Positions 44,203-53,043 of a stretch of DNA of 64,000 bases are shown here, piece by piece. A program made the position numbers and the translations under genes. The DNA is from Bacteroidaceae bacterium (GTDB lineage Bacteria > Bacteroidota > Bacteroidia > Bacteroidales > Bacteroidaceae), in contig JAGCPB010000039.1 in assembly GCA_017642425.1 (NCBI GenBank), forward strand, positions 1 through 64,000. The letters are read 5' to 3'. Position 1 is the first letter of the stretch. Every line of letters begins with the position of its first letter. The notes beneath the pieces are model-generated. The model searched no databases and was not told the origin of the DNA. It saw only the letters and a program-made list of their open reading frames with translations.

Positions 44203-44936
44203 TTTGTGATGCCCTTGTATTCTGAGCAAACCTGATGGTAAGATTCCAGATTGCCTATATCATAGCGGCGGCCCGGCATCTCCATTGCAAAGACGGGAGT
44301 CTGGGTGCAAAGCCATGCTATGTAACTGCCCGGAGCATCGGTTCCGCAACCGGCAGCTATACCTGCAGGAACCAGTCGGGCATCGGCTTTTGTGTAGAAG
44401 TAGAACGGAGGGCAGCACCAGTTTGACTTGGGCTGTGCAGGCTTTTCCTCCATGCCAAGTATTCGGTCATCGGGAGCCACCTCAACTATACCGCATTTGA
44501 CCAGACGTTTCATGTCGGGCTCAAAGTAACGCATTATGCACGATGTCTTGTGCTCATGGGCGTAACGCACAAATTTCTGCAGGCTGAAATCCAGCACGTT
44601 GTCACCGGCTATAACCAGCATGTCATCGTCCAGATGCAGACTCTCTATGGCAAACTGGATGTCACGGACCGCACCCAGACGGGTCTCGTTGGTGCTCGTT
44701 CCGTCATCGACAACGGTAATCTTTACGCTCTTGCCCGATGCCCACTCATCAAAATGGTGTGCGAACTTATGGTTTGATATAACCACGTATTCATCAACCA
44801 ATCCGGCCCCCTCAATATCATCTATTAGCCAGTCCAGAATGGTTTTGTCACCAACCTTGAGCAACGGTTTTGGAAAATTCTCGGTAAGCGGGTACAACCT
44901 GGTTGCATAACCCGCAGCAAGTATCAGGCACTTCAT
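44199..44936 (-). CDS. Sugar-1-phosphate nucleotidyltransferase
   Basis: 245 residues. It begins MKCLILAAGYATRLYPLTEN with the nucleotide-binding signature, then FPKPLLKVGDKTILDWL. The active-site aspartate region is MLVIAGDNVLDF. Such enzymes make NDP-sugars from sugar 1-phosphates. It overlaps the upstream GHMP kinase gene by 4 bases, so the kinase product is its likely substrate. Confidence 0.88.
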   Translation of the reverse strand: MKCLILAAGYATRLYPLTENFPKPLLKVGDKTILDWLIDDIEGAGLVDEYVVISNHKFAHHFDEWASGKSVKITVVDDGTSTNETRLGAVRDIQFAIESLHLDDDMLVIAGDNVLDFSLQKFVRYAHEHKTSCIMRYFEPDMKRLVKCGIVEVAPDDRILGMEEKPAQPKSNWCCPPFYFYTKADARLVPAGIAAGCGTDAPGSYIAWLCTQTPVFAMEMPGRRYDIGNLESYHQVCSEYKGITK

Positions 44937-46105
44937 AGTTTCAGTCCGTCGGCCGAATGGCAGATGGTAGCCATATATTTACCCTCAAGTGCCGGGAATG
45001 TCTTAAGATACTCCTTTGACACTTTCTCAATGATGCTTTCCTTGTATGCAGGATCAATCAAGGCCATGCAGCAGCCCTTGAAACCGGCACCGCTGAAACG
45101 ACCGCCGTAGATACCGTCAATGCGGGTCATGATGTCATACAATGTCTTGAGTTCCGGTGAACCTGTCTCCCAGTTGTAAATTGAAGAGTTGCCTGACTGG
45201 AAACTCAGACGCCCATACTCCTCAATATCACCCTTGCGCCAGGCCTCTGCTCCGGCCACTACACGCTCCTGCTCGGTGTACCAGTGCTCGGCACGCTTGC
45301 GCCAATTGTCAGGCAGACGGTCCTTATAGGTATCATAGACATCACGCGGAACCATGCGGAAATAGGTCTCACCAAACTTGCCGTACTCCATACCTGCGTA
45401 TGCCATCAGGGCGTATGCTGCACTGCGACACTCGTCAACCCTCATGTTGAACTTGCTGCCAGCCAAAGTACGCTCCACACCGCTAAAGAAAATGGCTATC
45501 TCATACGGTTTCATCGACGGTTTGGTGGGAATCAGCTCATACGTATCATCTTTGGTATCCAGATAGAGCAGATGGTCCTTCTTGGAGTACATCTCACAAC
45601 TCTGGTCCAACTTACCGCTGCTTACACCCACATAGTTGTTCTCTGATGCCATGGCGATGGTTATCATCTCCAATGCAGAGAGTTTGATGCCGTTCACCTT
45701 GCAGAGTGCCGAAAGATATACCAGACAAACAGCTGCCGATGAAGAGAGTCCGCCAATGGGTAGCGTACCCTCAATCACACCGCAAAGTCCGGTGGAAAGG
45801 GTATAACGCTGAGCCAATGCGATGGTCACGCCACGAAGATAGTCGGCCCAGTCATTCTGTTTGACATCGGCAATTTCGCGGATATGGAACTGGGCGCGCT
45901 TGTCAAACTGGAGCGATGCCAGCTCAATCACGCCGTTCTGTTTGGGACTGTAAGCAAAGTATATGCCACGGTCTATGGCCAGACCTGTAATACGGCCCAG
46001 CTGATGATCCACATGAGCACCGATCGGGCAGATACGATAAGGGCAGAACGCCACATCATCCGGGTCCTTGCGGTAAGTCTCCTGGAAAATCTCTTCACAC
46101 TTCAT
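44933..46105 (-). CDS. GHMP sugar kinase, galactokinase-like with variant signature
   Basis: 390 residues. The ATP-binding GHMP motif is GTLPIGGLSSSAAVC and motif 3 is FSGAGFKGCCMAL. The sugar-binding signature reads FCPYRICPIGAHVDHQ, differing from the usual GRVNLIGEHTDYN of galactokinase; the ICPxGAHxDHQ form is, as I recall, found in plant galacturonokinase. It probably makes a sugar or uronic acid 1-phosphate. The start MKCEEIFQETY at 46105 is preferred over 46144, which would overlap galE. Confidence 0.8.
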   Translation of the reverse strand: MKCEEIFQETYRKDPDDVAFCPYRICPIGAHVDHQLGRITGLAIDRGIYFAYSPKQNGVIELASLQFDKRAQFHIREIADVKQNDWADYLRGVTIALAQRYTLSTGLCGVIEGTLPIGGLSSSAAVCLVYLSALCKVNGIKLSALEMITIAMASENNYVGVSSGKLDQSCEMYSKKDHLLYLDTKDDTYELIPTKPSMKPYEIAIFFSGVERTLAGSKFNMRVDECRSAAYALMAYAGMEYGKFGETYFRMVPRDVYDTYKDRLPDNWRKRAEHWYTEQERVVAGAEAWRKGDIEEYGRLSFQSGNSSIYNWETGSPELKTLYDIMTRIDGIYGGRFSGAGFKGCCMALIDPAYKESIIEKVSKEYLKTFPALEGKYMATICHSADGLKL

Positions 46106-46107
46106 AA

Positions 46108-47145
46108 TCAGAATCCATTTGGGTTTTGGCGCTGCCAGTTCCAACTGTCACGCACCATCTCGTCAAGTCCGTACTGTGCTTTCCAGCCCAACTCACGCTC
46201 AGCCTTTGAAGGGTCGCTGTAGCAGGTGGCTATATCGCCCGGACGACGGGGCTTGATGCTGTACGGGACTTTCACTCCGTTAACTCTCTCAAAAGCCTTG
46301 ACAACGTCAAGAACTGAATAACCATGGCCGGTACCAAGATTGTAAAGACCAAGACCGCACTTGCGCTCTATTGCCTTGAGCGCGCATACATGACCGCGGG
46401 CCAGATCCACCACGTGAATGTAGTCACGCACACCGGTACCATCAGCGGTGTCATAGTCATTTCCGAAAACTCCTAATTCAGCGCGCTTTCCCACCGCCAC
46501 CTGAGTCACGTACGGCATCAGGTTGTTGGGTATGCCGTTGGGGTTCTCGCCTATCAGGCCGCTCTTGTGGGCGCCTATGGGATTGAAATAGCGCAGCAGT
46601 ACCACGTTCCATTCAGGGTCGGCAAACTGCATGTCGGTAAGCACCTGCTCAAGCATGCTCTTGGTCCAGCCGTAAGGGTTGGTGCATACGCCCTTGGGGC
46701 ACTCCTCGGTGATAGGAATTATCTCCGGATTACCGTACACGGTAGCGCTCGATGAGAATATTATGTTCTTTACACCGTGCTCACGCATGGCCTGTACCAG
46801 CACCAGCGTTCCGCTTATGTTATTCTCGTAATATTCGATAGGTTTTGACACCGATTCGCCTACAGCCTTGAGGCCCGCAAAGTGTATGCAGGCGTCAAAC
46901 TTGTACTGCTCAAGCACACGGTCCAGTCCCTTGCGGTCACGAATATCGACCTCATGGAACGGCACTCCCTGGAAAGAATCATCCACCACTCCCTCTTGTT
47001 TGAGAATCTGTGCCACCCTGCGCAGGCTCTCCGGTTTGGAGTTGCTCAGGTTGTCAACCACTACGGCCGTATGACCGGCCTTGTAAAGTTCAATAATGGT
47101 GTGCGAGCCTATAAAGCCGGCACCACCTGTTACAAGTATATTCAT
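46108..47145 (-). CDS. galE: UDP-glucose 4-epimerase
   Basis: 345 residues, short-chain dehydrogenase fold. NAD-binding GGAGFIGSH, active-site S/Y/K set in FSSSATVYGNP and NPYGWTKSMLE, and RPGDIATCYSDPSKAERELGW near the end. It interconverts UDP-glucose and UDP-galactose (or other UDP-sugars). It lies 2 bp before the kinase gene and overlaps the hydrolase stop by 4 bases. Confidence 0.95.
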   Translation of the reverse strand: MNILVTGGAGFIGSHTIIELYKAGHTAVVVDNLSNSKPESLRRVAQILKQEGVVDDSFQGVPFHEVDIRDRKGLDRVLEQYKFDACIHFAGLKAVGESVSKPIEYYENNISGTLVLVQAMREHGVKNIIFSSSATVYGNPEIIPITEECPKGVCTNPYGWTKSMLEQVLTDMQFADPEWNVVLLRYFNPIGAHKSGLIGENPNGIPNNLMPYVTQVAVGKRAELGVFGNDYDTADGTGVRDYIHVVDLARGHVCALKAIERKCGLGLYNLGTGHGYSVLDVVKAFERVNGVKVPYSIKPRRPGDIATCYSDPSKAERELGWKAQYGLDEMVRDSWNWQRQNPNGF

Positions 47146-48041
47146 TTGATCTTATCGTTCTTCTCAGCTGTCCAATCCTTACGTGACTCCAGGCCGCAAG
47201 GCTTTCCGGTAAACATCTTGGCTGCCTCCTTGTCACCCTTGAGCTGCCACTCAAGCCAAGCGGTTGCTACTACTGAGAACTCACCGCCGTGAGGCTGGCC
47301 GTATGTACCGCCGTGACCTACGGGAAAGTTTGCGGCAAATGCCGGAACGTGGTCTATCTTGTGGAAGTCATCCATACCGTTCTCATATGCTATGTCCTCG
47401 GGGCCACCCAGAAGATACATCACCGGAGTATGAATTTTCTTGAGGTCCTCTTTCTGAGGCATCGGCATACCGGGAACGGCACCAGACGGATCGATGAATG
47501 ATCCGCTGTTGCAAATCATTATTGCCTTAAGGCGCTCATCGGCAGCATTTACCAGAGTCTGCAAACCTCCGCATGACATACCGGCTGCTGCGATGTTCTT
47601 TACATCCAGCTTGCCGTAATAAGGGCTGTTTTTATCGGCATTCTGAGCTATTGCCCAGTCAATGCCCTCTATCTGCTGCTCACTCTTGGACATTGCGCCG
47701 CGATAGCGCTCGCCCTCTGCCGGCCAGTAACCAATGGCTACTACCAGGAATCCGTGCGATGCTATCTCGCTCAGGAAATTCTGATGCTCCCAGGGTGAAT
47801 TTGTGCAGGCTCCGTTACCCCATGTCAGGATTGGCAGCGGATTGTTCTTGCCAAACTTGCTCAAGTCTGCCGGACGGAAAATGGTATGTGCCTCAAGACT
47901 GGGCTCCTCTACCATAATAGCCTTGTAAGGGCCTGTGCCGCCGTCCTCAACAGTACGGTTCTTAGTGTAAGTCTCTGCCACCTGGGCCTTGCAGCCCACT
48001 AACATTGCTGCACCCAGCAGCATCAAAAAGATTCTCTTCAT
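47142..48041 (-). CDS. Alpha/beta hydrolase lipoprotein, dienelactone-hydrolase-like
   Basis: 299 residues with a lipobox (AMLVGC) near residue 17. The nucleophile elbow is AAGMSCGGLQ (GxSxG with M-S-C), an oxyanion region LTWGNGACTNS and a catalytic His in VGHGGTYGQPHGG. It may deacylate plant polysaccharides or cut esters; the substrate is unknown. It is first in the operon with galE and the sugar kinase. A -7 box (TATATTTG, minus strand) is at 48070-48077. Confidence 0.82.
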   Translation of the reverse strand: MKRIFLMLLGAAMLVGCKAQVAETYTKNRTVEDGGTGPYKAIMVEEPSLEAHTIFRPADLSKFGKNNPLPILTWGNGACTNSPWEHQNFLSEIASHGFLVVAIGYWPAEGERYRGAMSKSEQQIEGIDWAIAQNADKNSPYYGKLDVKNIAAAGMSCGGLQTLVNAADERLKAIMICNSGSFIDPSGAVPGMPMPQKEDLKKIHTPVMYLLGGPEDIAYENGMDDFHKIDHVPAFAANFPVGHGGTYGQPHGGEFSVVATAWLEWQLKGDKEAAKMFTGKPCGLESRKDWTAEKNDKIK

Positions 48042-48069
48042 ATCTCAATGTTTTAAATAGTCCGAACTG

Positions 48070-48077
48070 CAAATATA
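48070..48077 (-). promoter_or_regulatory. -7 box of the sugar-activation operon
   Basis: The minus strand reads TATATTTG followed by CAG, 28 bases before the hydrolase ATG. Confidence 0.55.
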
Positions 48078-48103
48078 AACATTATCTCAATACTTATGAG
48101 AAC

Positions 48104-50638
48104 TTAGAAACCTTTGGTAATGGTAAGGACGCCTGCTGAGAGGGCGGGAATGCTCAGTATTACATCGTTTCCATCGAGCTTTCCTTTGGCTTTCTGCAGA
48201 GCTACGGCATTCTTGTTCTCCATACTGTTGGCTACGGTCAGGGAGCCGGGAGCGTAGTACTCGAACTCGGTTGATGAAACTCCTGCCCAGTCGCCCTTGA
48301 TGCGCAGGGTAGCGGGTTCATCGGTGGGATTCACAACCTTTACTATTACGTCGGCGCCGTTCTCTGACATGGTGGTACTTACACTCACATTGCCGGTTTC
48401 ACCGGTATATGCAAGACGATATTTGCTGAAATGGTCATACCAGAGTTCCGTTACCTGGCAGTTGGGGGCCTTGAACAGGTCCTTGTAGTCAAAGTTTATG
48501 AACGCGTTGTTCCAGTCGGGGGCATCGGTACGGCGGATAAAGAGGGCGGCGGCACCCATGGCAACCACGTCGCGGGCCTCGCACATATTCAGGAATCCGC
48601 CTGCAAAGAGGCCGGTGCGCCAGTCGATGCTGTTAAGGTTCCACTCTGAGATGAAGAGCTTGATGTTGGGGTTGGGGCTCTCGGCTATCATATTGGCATA
48701 GCGGTCATACTGCTGGCCTAAGCGGGCAGGACCGGTTGCGTAACCACCCTGCTGCTCGTAGTGATGCAGGCTCAGGTAGTCAAAGTAGCTGCCGCTGCGC
48801 TTTATGAACTGCTCGTCCTCACCGAATCCGCCGCAGGCAATGATCTTGATTGACGGATCAATCTTACGCATGGCAGTGCTGAAATCGCGTACGCATTTCT
48901 CATAGCGCTCTATGCCCATCTCCCACATCTCGTTATCAATTTCCCAATACTTGACGTTGTAGGGTTCGGGATGTCCGTTGGCGGCACGCTTGGCGCCCCA
49001 CTCATCGGTAGCGGGGGCATTGCAGTAACGCACCCAGTTCACGGCATCCTGCAGAATCTGGTCGTATTCATCGGCGGGGCGCTCAAACTTGACGCTTACC
49101 ACTATCACCGGCTCAGTATTTACCTCACGACAGAACTTTATGAATTCATCGGTTCCAAAGCAGTTCTGGTCATAGTCCATCCACATCCAGTGTGCCCAGC
49201 GCTCACGGTTCTCTTGCGGGCCGATACCCCATTGCCAGTCATACTGTGCCACATATCCGCCGCCCGGCCAGCGCAGACAGGTAGGATGCAGCTCCTTCAC
49301 GGCCTGCAGTATATCGGGACGGAAACCACCCAGATCCTTACCGGTCTGAGTAGACATGGTTGCCATGTCAACCTGAATATTGCCCTTTTCAACGATGACT
49401 GCAAAATCTGCATCACCGCTGTATCCGCCTGCTTCAAGATCAAACTCATATTTCTTCCAGTCCTTGCCAACCTTGCCAAGGCTCTTTATTGCGGCATATG
49501 TGCCGTCTGCCTTGCGCAGTCCCACTGAAAGGTTACCCTTGCCTTTGGCATAGATTGAACCTATGTAAGTCTCACCGGCAACCACGTTCTGCGGACCCTG
49601 GGTGACACCGGCGCTACCCTTCTTTACTACTATGCGCTGTGAATAACGCATGTTCACTGCGTCATCCTTTACAAGGCTGAACTGAGCGTCTCCGAAAGAA
49701 CCCCACTCGGGCGAAACCTCCGGAATCTGCACATCCTTGGGAGTGCCGCTGAAAACGGTCTTTTCACCGCTCTTTACTGTGATATTACGATATGTTGCCT
49801 CAGTGTAGTTGACCCAGAAAACCAGGTCATTCTTGCCGGTCTGCTCAAGACCGCTGTACTTTACAACCTCCCTGTCATCAAAGTACATAGTGACATCAGC
49901 GCCCTTGCGGCTTATGCGCAGCTTGTGCCAGTCCTGGTTCTCGTTCACCTGATCCTTGGTGGCCGGGGTCGATGCCAATGCAGTTAGAGTGTTCATGCGG
50001 CGTCCGGGGCGTCCTCCGAATCCTTGTGATTCACGAACCTCCATAGCACAGATTGAGAAATCGGCCGTGGAACTCTGCTGCTGCAGTGCTGCACGGGCAT
50101 TGGCCTCATTGGCGGCGTCAATCTGTGACTGGGTCTGTGCGGGCGTGAATGTACGGCCCTCATAATACGGATCGTGTATGCGTGCAAAATATGCGCTTCC
50201 ATCGGCCTTTTGTCCGAATGCGAACCTTATGTCCATCAATCCGCCGCTCCATGAACGGCGTGCCAGCTTGTATGAACGCCAGTTCAGGTCCATCGTTATC
50301 TCGTAGTCATCGGACTCAATGGTGGTGATGTTTATGGGCTGCTCGTAACGGGTGGGTGAATGCAGAATCATGTCATCATCCATGAACCAGCCGTCAAAAT
50401 ATCCGTCACGCGGCGGGATTCCGGGGTACTGCTCCGGCTCAAATGAACGGCCGTAGATGAGTTCCTGCCAGACACCGTTGTTGGCACTGAAATAGATGTG
50501 CTCAAACAGCTGTCCGTAGAGCATTTCGTCAATGATACCTGAGGGCTGCTTGCTCTCAACTGTGATTTCATACTCGTTCTGGGCGCTGACAGATAATACT
50601 GCGGCCAGTAAAGTCAATGTGGTTAGTAGTTTTTTCAT
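48104..50638 (-). CDS. GH51 alpha-L-arabinofuranosidase
   Basis: 844 residues with a signal peptide (MKKLLTTLTLLAAVLSVSAQ). It starts the family-type domain with IDEMLYGQLFEHIYFSANNG; an inserted region (about 120-430) contains jelly-roll, carbohydrate-binding-like parts. The catalytic TIM barrel follows. The acid/base glutamate lies in YWEIDNEMWEMG (near 564) and the nucleophile in KLFISEWNLNS (near 664). It would release arabinose from arabinoxylan or arabinan, exported to the periplasm. Confidence 0.93.
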   Translation of the reverse strand: MKKLLTTLTLLAAVLSVSAQNEYEITVESKQPSGIIDEMLYGQLFEHIYFSANNGVWQELIYGRSFEPEQYPGIPPRDGYFDGWFMDDDMILHSPTRYEQPINITTIESDDYEITMDLNWRSYKLARRSWSGGLMDIRFAFGQKADGSAYFARIHDPYYEGRTFTPAQTQSQIDAANEANARAALQQQSSTADFSICAMEVRESQGFGGRPGRRMNTLTALASTPATKDQVNENQDWHKLRISRKGADVTMYFDDREVVKYSGLEQTGKNDLVFWVNYTEATYRNITVKSGEKTVFSGTPKDVQIPEVSPEWGSFGDAQFSLVKDDAVNMRYSQRIVVKKGSAGVTQGPQNVVAGETYIGSIYAKGKGNLSVGLRKADGTYAAIKSLGKVGKDWKKYEFDLEAGGYSGDADFAVIVEKGNIQVDMATMSTQTGKDLGGFRPDILQAVKELHPTCLRWPGGGYVAQYDWQWGIGPQENRERWAHWMWMDYDQNCFGTDEFIKFCREVNTEPVIVVSVKFERPADEYDQILQDAVNWVRYCNAPATDEWGAKRAANGHPEPYNVKYWEIDNEMWEMGIERYEKCVRDFSTAMRKIDPSIKIIACGGFGEDEQFIKRSGSYFDYLSLHHYEQQGGYATGPARLGQQYDRYANMIAESPNPNIKLFISEWNLNSIDWRTGLFAGGFLNMCEARDVVAMGAAALFIRRTDAPDWNNAFINFDYKDLFKAPNCQVTELWYDHFSKYRLAYTGETGNVSVSTTMSENGADVIVKVVNPTDEPATLRIKGDWAGVSSTEFEYYAPGSLTVANSMENKNAVALQKAKGKLDGNDVILSIPALSAGVLTITKGF

Positions 50639-50680
50639 TTTATTGTATTTGGTTTTTACTCGCTTCGCTCGGTTTTTTTT

Positions 50681-50710
50681 GACTTTCTTGGCCTAAAGGC
50701 CTTGAAAGTC
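50681..50710. repeat. Inverted repeat between GH51 and U32 genes
   Basis: GACTTTC..GGCC-TAAA-GGCC..GAAAGTC forms a stem of 11 paired bases with a two-base mismatch. An A/T-run lies on one side but in the wrong orientation for a terminator of the U32 gene, so the role is uncertain. Confidence 0.4.
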
Positions 50711-50723
50711 GTTGGATGGAATC

Positions 50724-51962
50724 CTATCTGTGCTCTATCTTAAAGAGTTTGTCGCCGCGGCGGACGCGCTCGGGGGTCTTGAATGATACTCGGACTCCCT
50801 GTGGGACTGTTTCCACCGTTTTGAGATCCACTCGCGGATCGTCCAGATTGAAGGTGATGCAGCCCGTTGTCGCGCCCGTTACCATCAGTTTGTCTCCGGC
50901 GCTGATGGGTGCGGCTTCAATGCTGAACTCAGCAACCTCAATCTTTGAGAACCAGTCAGTGCACTTGCCCACATAGACCTTGGTCTCAGTAGCCTGTGAC
51001 CCGTATACATCGTTCCACTCTCCCAAACGCTGCCCCAGATAGTATCCGTCCCAGAATCCGCGGTTGAATACCGTTGCCAGGCGTTTGTCCCAATTATCCT
51101 TCTTTTCATCGGTGAAATCGCCATCAAGAACGGCTTGGATTGCTTCACTATAGCATTCGGTGACAGTACGGACGTATTCAGGACCACGGGCACGGCCTTC
51201 AATCTTGAACACCTGTACGCCGGCCTCAATCATACGATCCATAAAACGTATTGTCTTGAGGTCCTTGGGTGACATTATGTACTGGTTCTCAATTGCCAGT
51301 TCTATATCGGTCTCGCGGTCCTTCACTATGTATCCGCGACGGCAAAGCTGCATGCAGGCACCACGGTTGGCGCTGGCATTCATCTCGTTCAGGCTCAAGT
51401 AGCACTTGCCGCTTATAGCCATGCACAGGGCTCCGTGACAGAACATCTCAATGCGTATCAGTTCACCCTTGGGTCCGCGTATATCCTGCTCAATTATCTG
51501 CTTATGAATCTCTGTCACCTGATCCAGGTTAAGTTCACGCGCCAGCACAACCACATCGGCAAACTGGGCGTAGAACTTTAGCGCCTCAATATTGCTTATG
51601 TTGAGCTGGGTTGAAAGATGCACCTCCATACCTACTTTACTGCAGTAGGTCATCACGGCAATATCGCACGCAATGATGGCCGAAATCCCCGCTTTCAACG
51701 CAGCATCCACGATCTCATGCACCAGCGGAATATCATCGCCGTACATCACGGTGTTAAGCGTCAGATAGCTCTTGACCCCGTGCGCATCGCACTGGCCGGC
51801 AATCTCGCGCAGGTCATCGAGCGTGAAATGGCTGGCGCTGCGCGACCGCATGTTCAGCTTCTCCACACCAAAATATATCGATCCCGCACCGGCCTGGAAC
51901 GCTGCGGCCAGGCTCTCCCAGGAGCCCACCGGTGACATAATCTCAAAATCCTCTCTATTCAT
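50724..51962 (-). CDS. Peptidase U32 family protein, TrhP-like
   Basis: 412 residues starting MNREDFEIMSPVGSWESLAAAF. The family signature EMFCHGALCMAISGKCYLS and later cysteines in NRGACMQLCRRGY fit U32 proteins with a likely iron-sulphur site. Members such as E. coli TrhP (YegQ) act in tRNA wobble-uridine hydroxylation; others were first called collagenases. The start overlaps the stop of the tRNA-dihydrouridine synthase gene by 8 bases, which supports a tRNA-modification role. A longer reading would start inside that gene. Confidence 0.85.
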   Translation of the reverse strand: MNREDFEIMSPVGSWESLAAAFQAGAGSIYFGVEKLNMRSRSASHFTLDDLREIAGQCDAHGVKSYLTLNTVMYGDDIPLVHEIVDAALKAGISAIIACDIAVMTYCSKVGMEVHLSTQLNISNIEALKFYAQFADVVVLARELNLDQVTEIHKQIIEQDIRGPKGELIRIEMFCHGALCMAISGKCYLSLNEMNASANRGACMQLCRRGYIVKDRETDIELAIENQYIMSPKDLKTIRFMDRMIEAGVQVFKIEGRARGPEYVRTVTECYSEAIQAVLDGDFTDEKKDNWDKRLATVFNRGFWDGYYLGQRLGEWNDVYGSQATETKVYVGKCTDWFSKIEVAEFSIEAAPISAGDKLMVTGATTGCITFNLDDPRVDLKTVETVPQGVRVSFKTPERVRRGDKLFKIEHR

Positions 51963-52944
51963 TTCCAAACCATTTTTCTGTAATGTGGTCCATGATTGCG
52001 AACAATTCATCGACCGTTTCGGCACGGAGCATCTCAATGCGGGTGTGGCGGAAATCCTCCAACCCTTTGAACAGCGGGCTTGCTGCCAGATGGCGGCGTA
52101 TGTGAATAATGCCGCGGCGCTCGTCCAGTCGGGCAATGCTGTCCAAAGTTTCCTGCTTGAGCACATCCATCTTCCACTTGAATCCCGGGTCCTGCCAAAG
52201 CTCTCCGGTCTGCAGATAATGCTTGACCTCCTTAAAAATCCAAGGCCGCCCAAAGCTGCCGCGTCCGATCATTATGGCATCCACCCTGTACCGGTCAAAA
52301 CACTCCTTGGCACGCTCAGGTGTGGTGATATCACCGTTGCCGATAATGGGAATCTTAATGCGCGGATTCTCCTTTACCTTACCTATGAGAGTCCAGTCTG
52401 CCTGGCCGGTGTACATTTGGGCACGTGTACGGCCGTGAATGGTCAACGCCTTGATGCCGCAATCCTGCAACTGCTCGGCAAGATCCACAATTATCTTGCT
52501 CTCATCATTCCAGCCCAGGCGTGTCTTTACCGTAACCGGAATCCTGACCGCATCCACCACCGCACGGGTTATCTCCAGCATCTTGGGAATGTTCTGCAAC
52601 ATGCCTGCGCCACCGCCCTTGCCTGCCACCTTCTTGACCGGACAGCCAAAGTTAAGGTCCAGCACATCGGGCCCCGCAGCCTCAACCATCTTTGCCGCGC
52701 CAACCATAGCTTCAGTGTCCTTACCGTAAATCTGAATGGCTACAGGGCGCTCCTCATCACTGATGGTAAGCTTCTGCATGGTGCGGTTCACCTCACGTAT
52801 CAGCGCATCGCTCGACACGAACTCGGTATAGACCATATCGGCCCCGAACCGCTTGCACAGCAGGCGGAAAGCCGGATCCGTAACATCCTCCATAGGAGCC
52901 AGAAACACCGGCCTTTCACCAAAATCAATCTCTCCTATCCTCAT
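51955..52944 (-). CDS. dus: tRNA-dihydrouridine synthase
   Basis: 329 residues, FMN-binding TIM barrel. Signatures: FLAPMEDVTDPAFRLL, LDLNFGCPVKKVAGKGGGAGML with the catalytic cysteine, ALTIHGRTRAQMYTG, and IGNGDITTPERAKE. It reduces uridine to dihydrouridine in the tRNA D loop (DusB/DusA-like subgroup not assigned). It is divergent from the GH95 gene. Confidence 0.95.
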   Translation of the reverse strand: MRIGEIDFGERPVFLAPMEDVTDPAFRLLCKRFGADMVYTEFVSSDALIREVNRTMQKLTISDEERPVAIQIYGKDTEAMVGAAKMVEAAGPDVLDLNFGCPVKKVAGKGGGAGMLQNIPKMLEITRAVVDAVRIPVTVKTRLGWNDESKIIVDLAEQLQDCGIKALTIHGRTRAQMYTGQADWTLIGKVKENPRIKIPIIGNGDITTPERAKECFDRYRVDAIMIGRGSFGRPWIFKEVKHYLQTGELWQDPGFKWKMDVLKQETLDSIARLDERRGIIHIRRHLAASPLFKGLEDFRHTRIEMLRAETVDELFAIMDHITEKWFGNE

Positions 52945-53003
52945 ATAAGGCGCTAAATTACAGTTTTTTGACGTATCTGCATTTACGCATCACAAAAAAA
53001 GAG

Positions 53004-53011
53004 TACTTTTG
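53004..53011 (+). promoter_or_regulatory. -7 box of the GH95 gene
   Basis: TACTTTTG, matching TAnnTTTG, 32 bases before the ATG at 53044. Confidence 0.45.
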
Positions 53012-53043
53012 ATGCCAATAACAATCTTACTTGCTGACCAACT

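Noticed and set aside
51772..52956. Long plus-strand open frame (394 codons) opposite the dus and U32 genes
   Set aside because: It is antisense to two well-recognised genes, has no family pattern and no promoter; it is a shadow of GC-rich codons.
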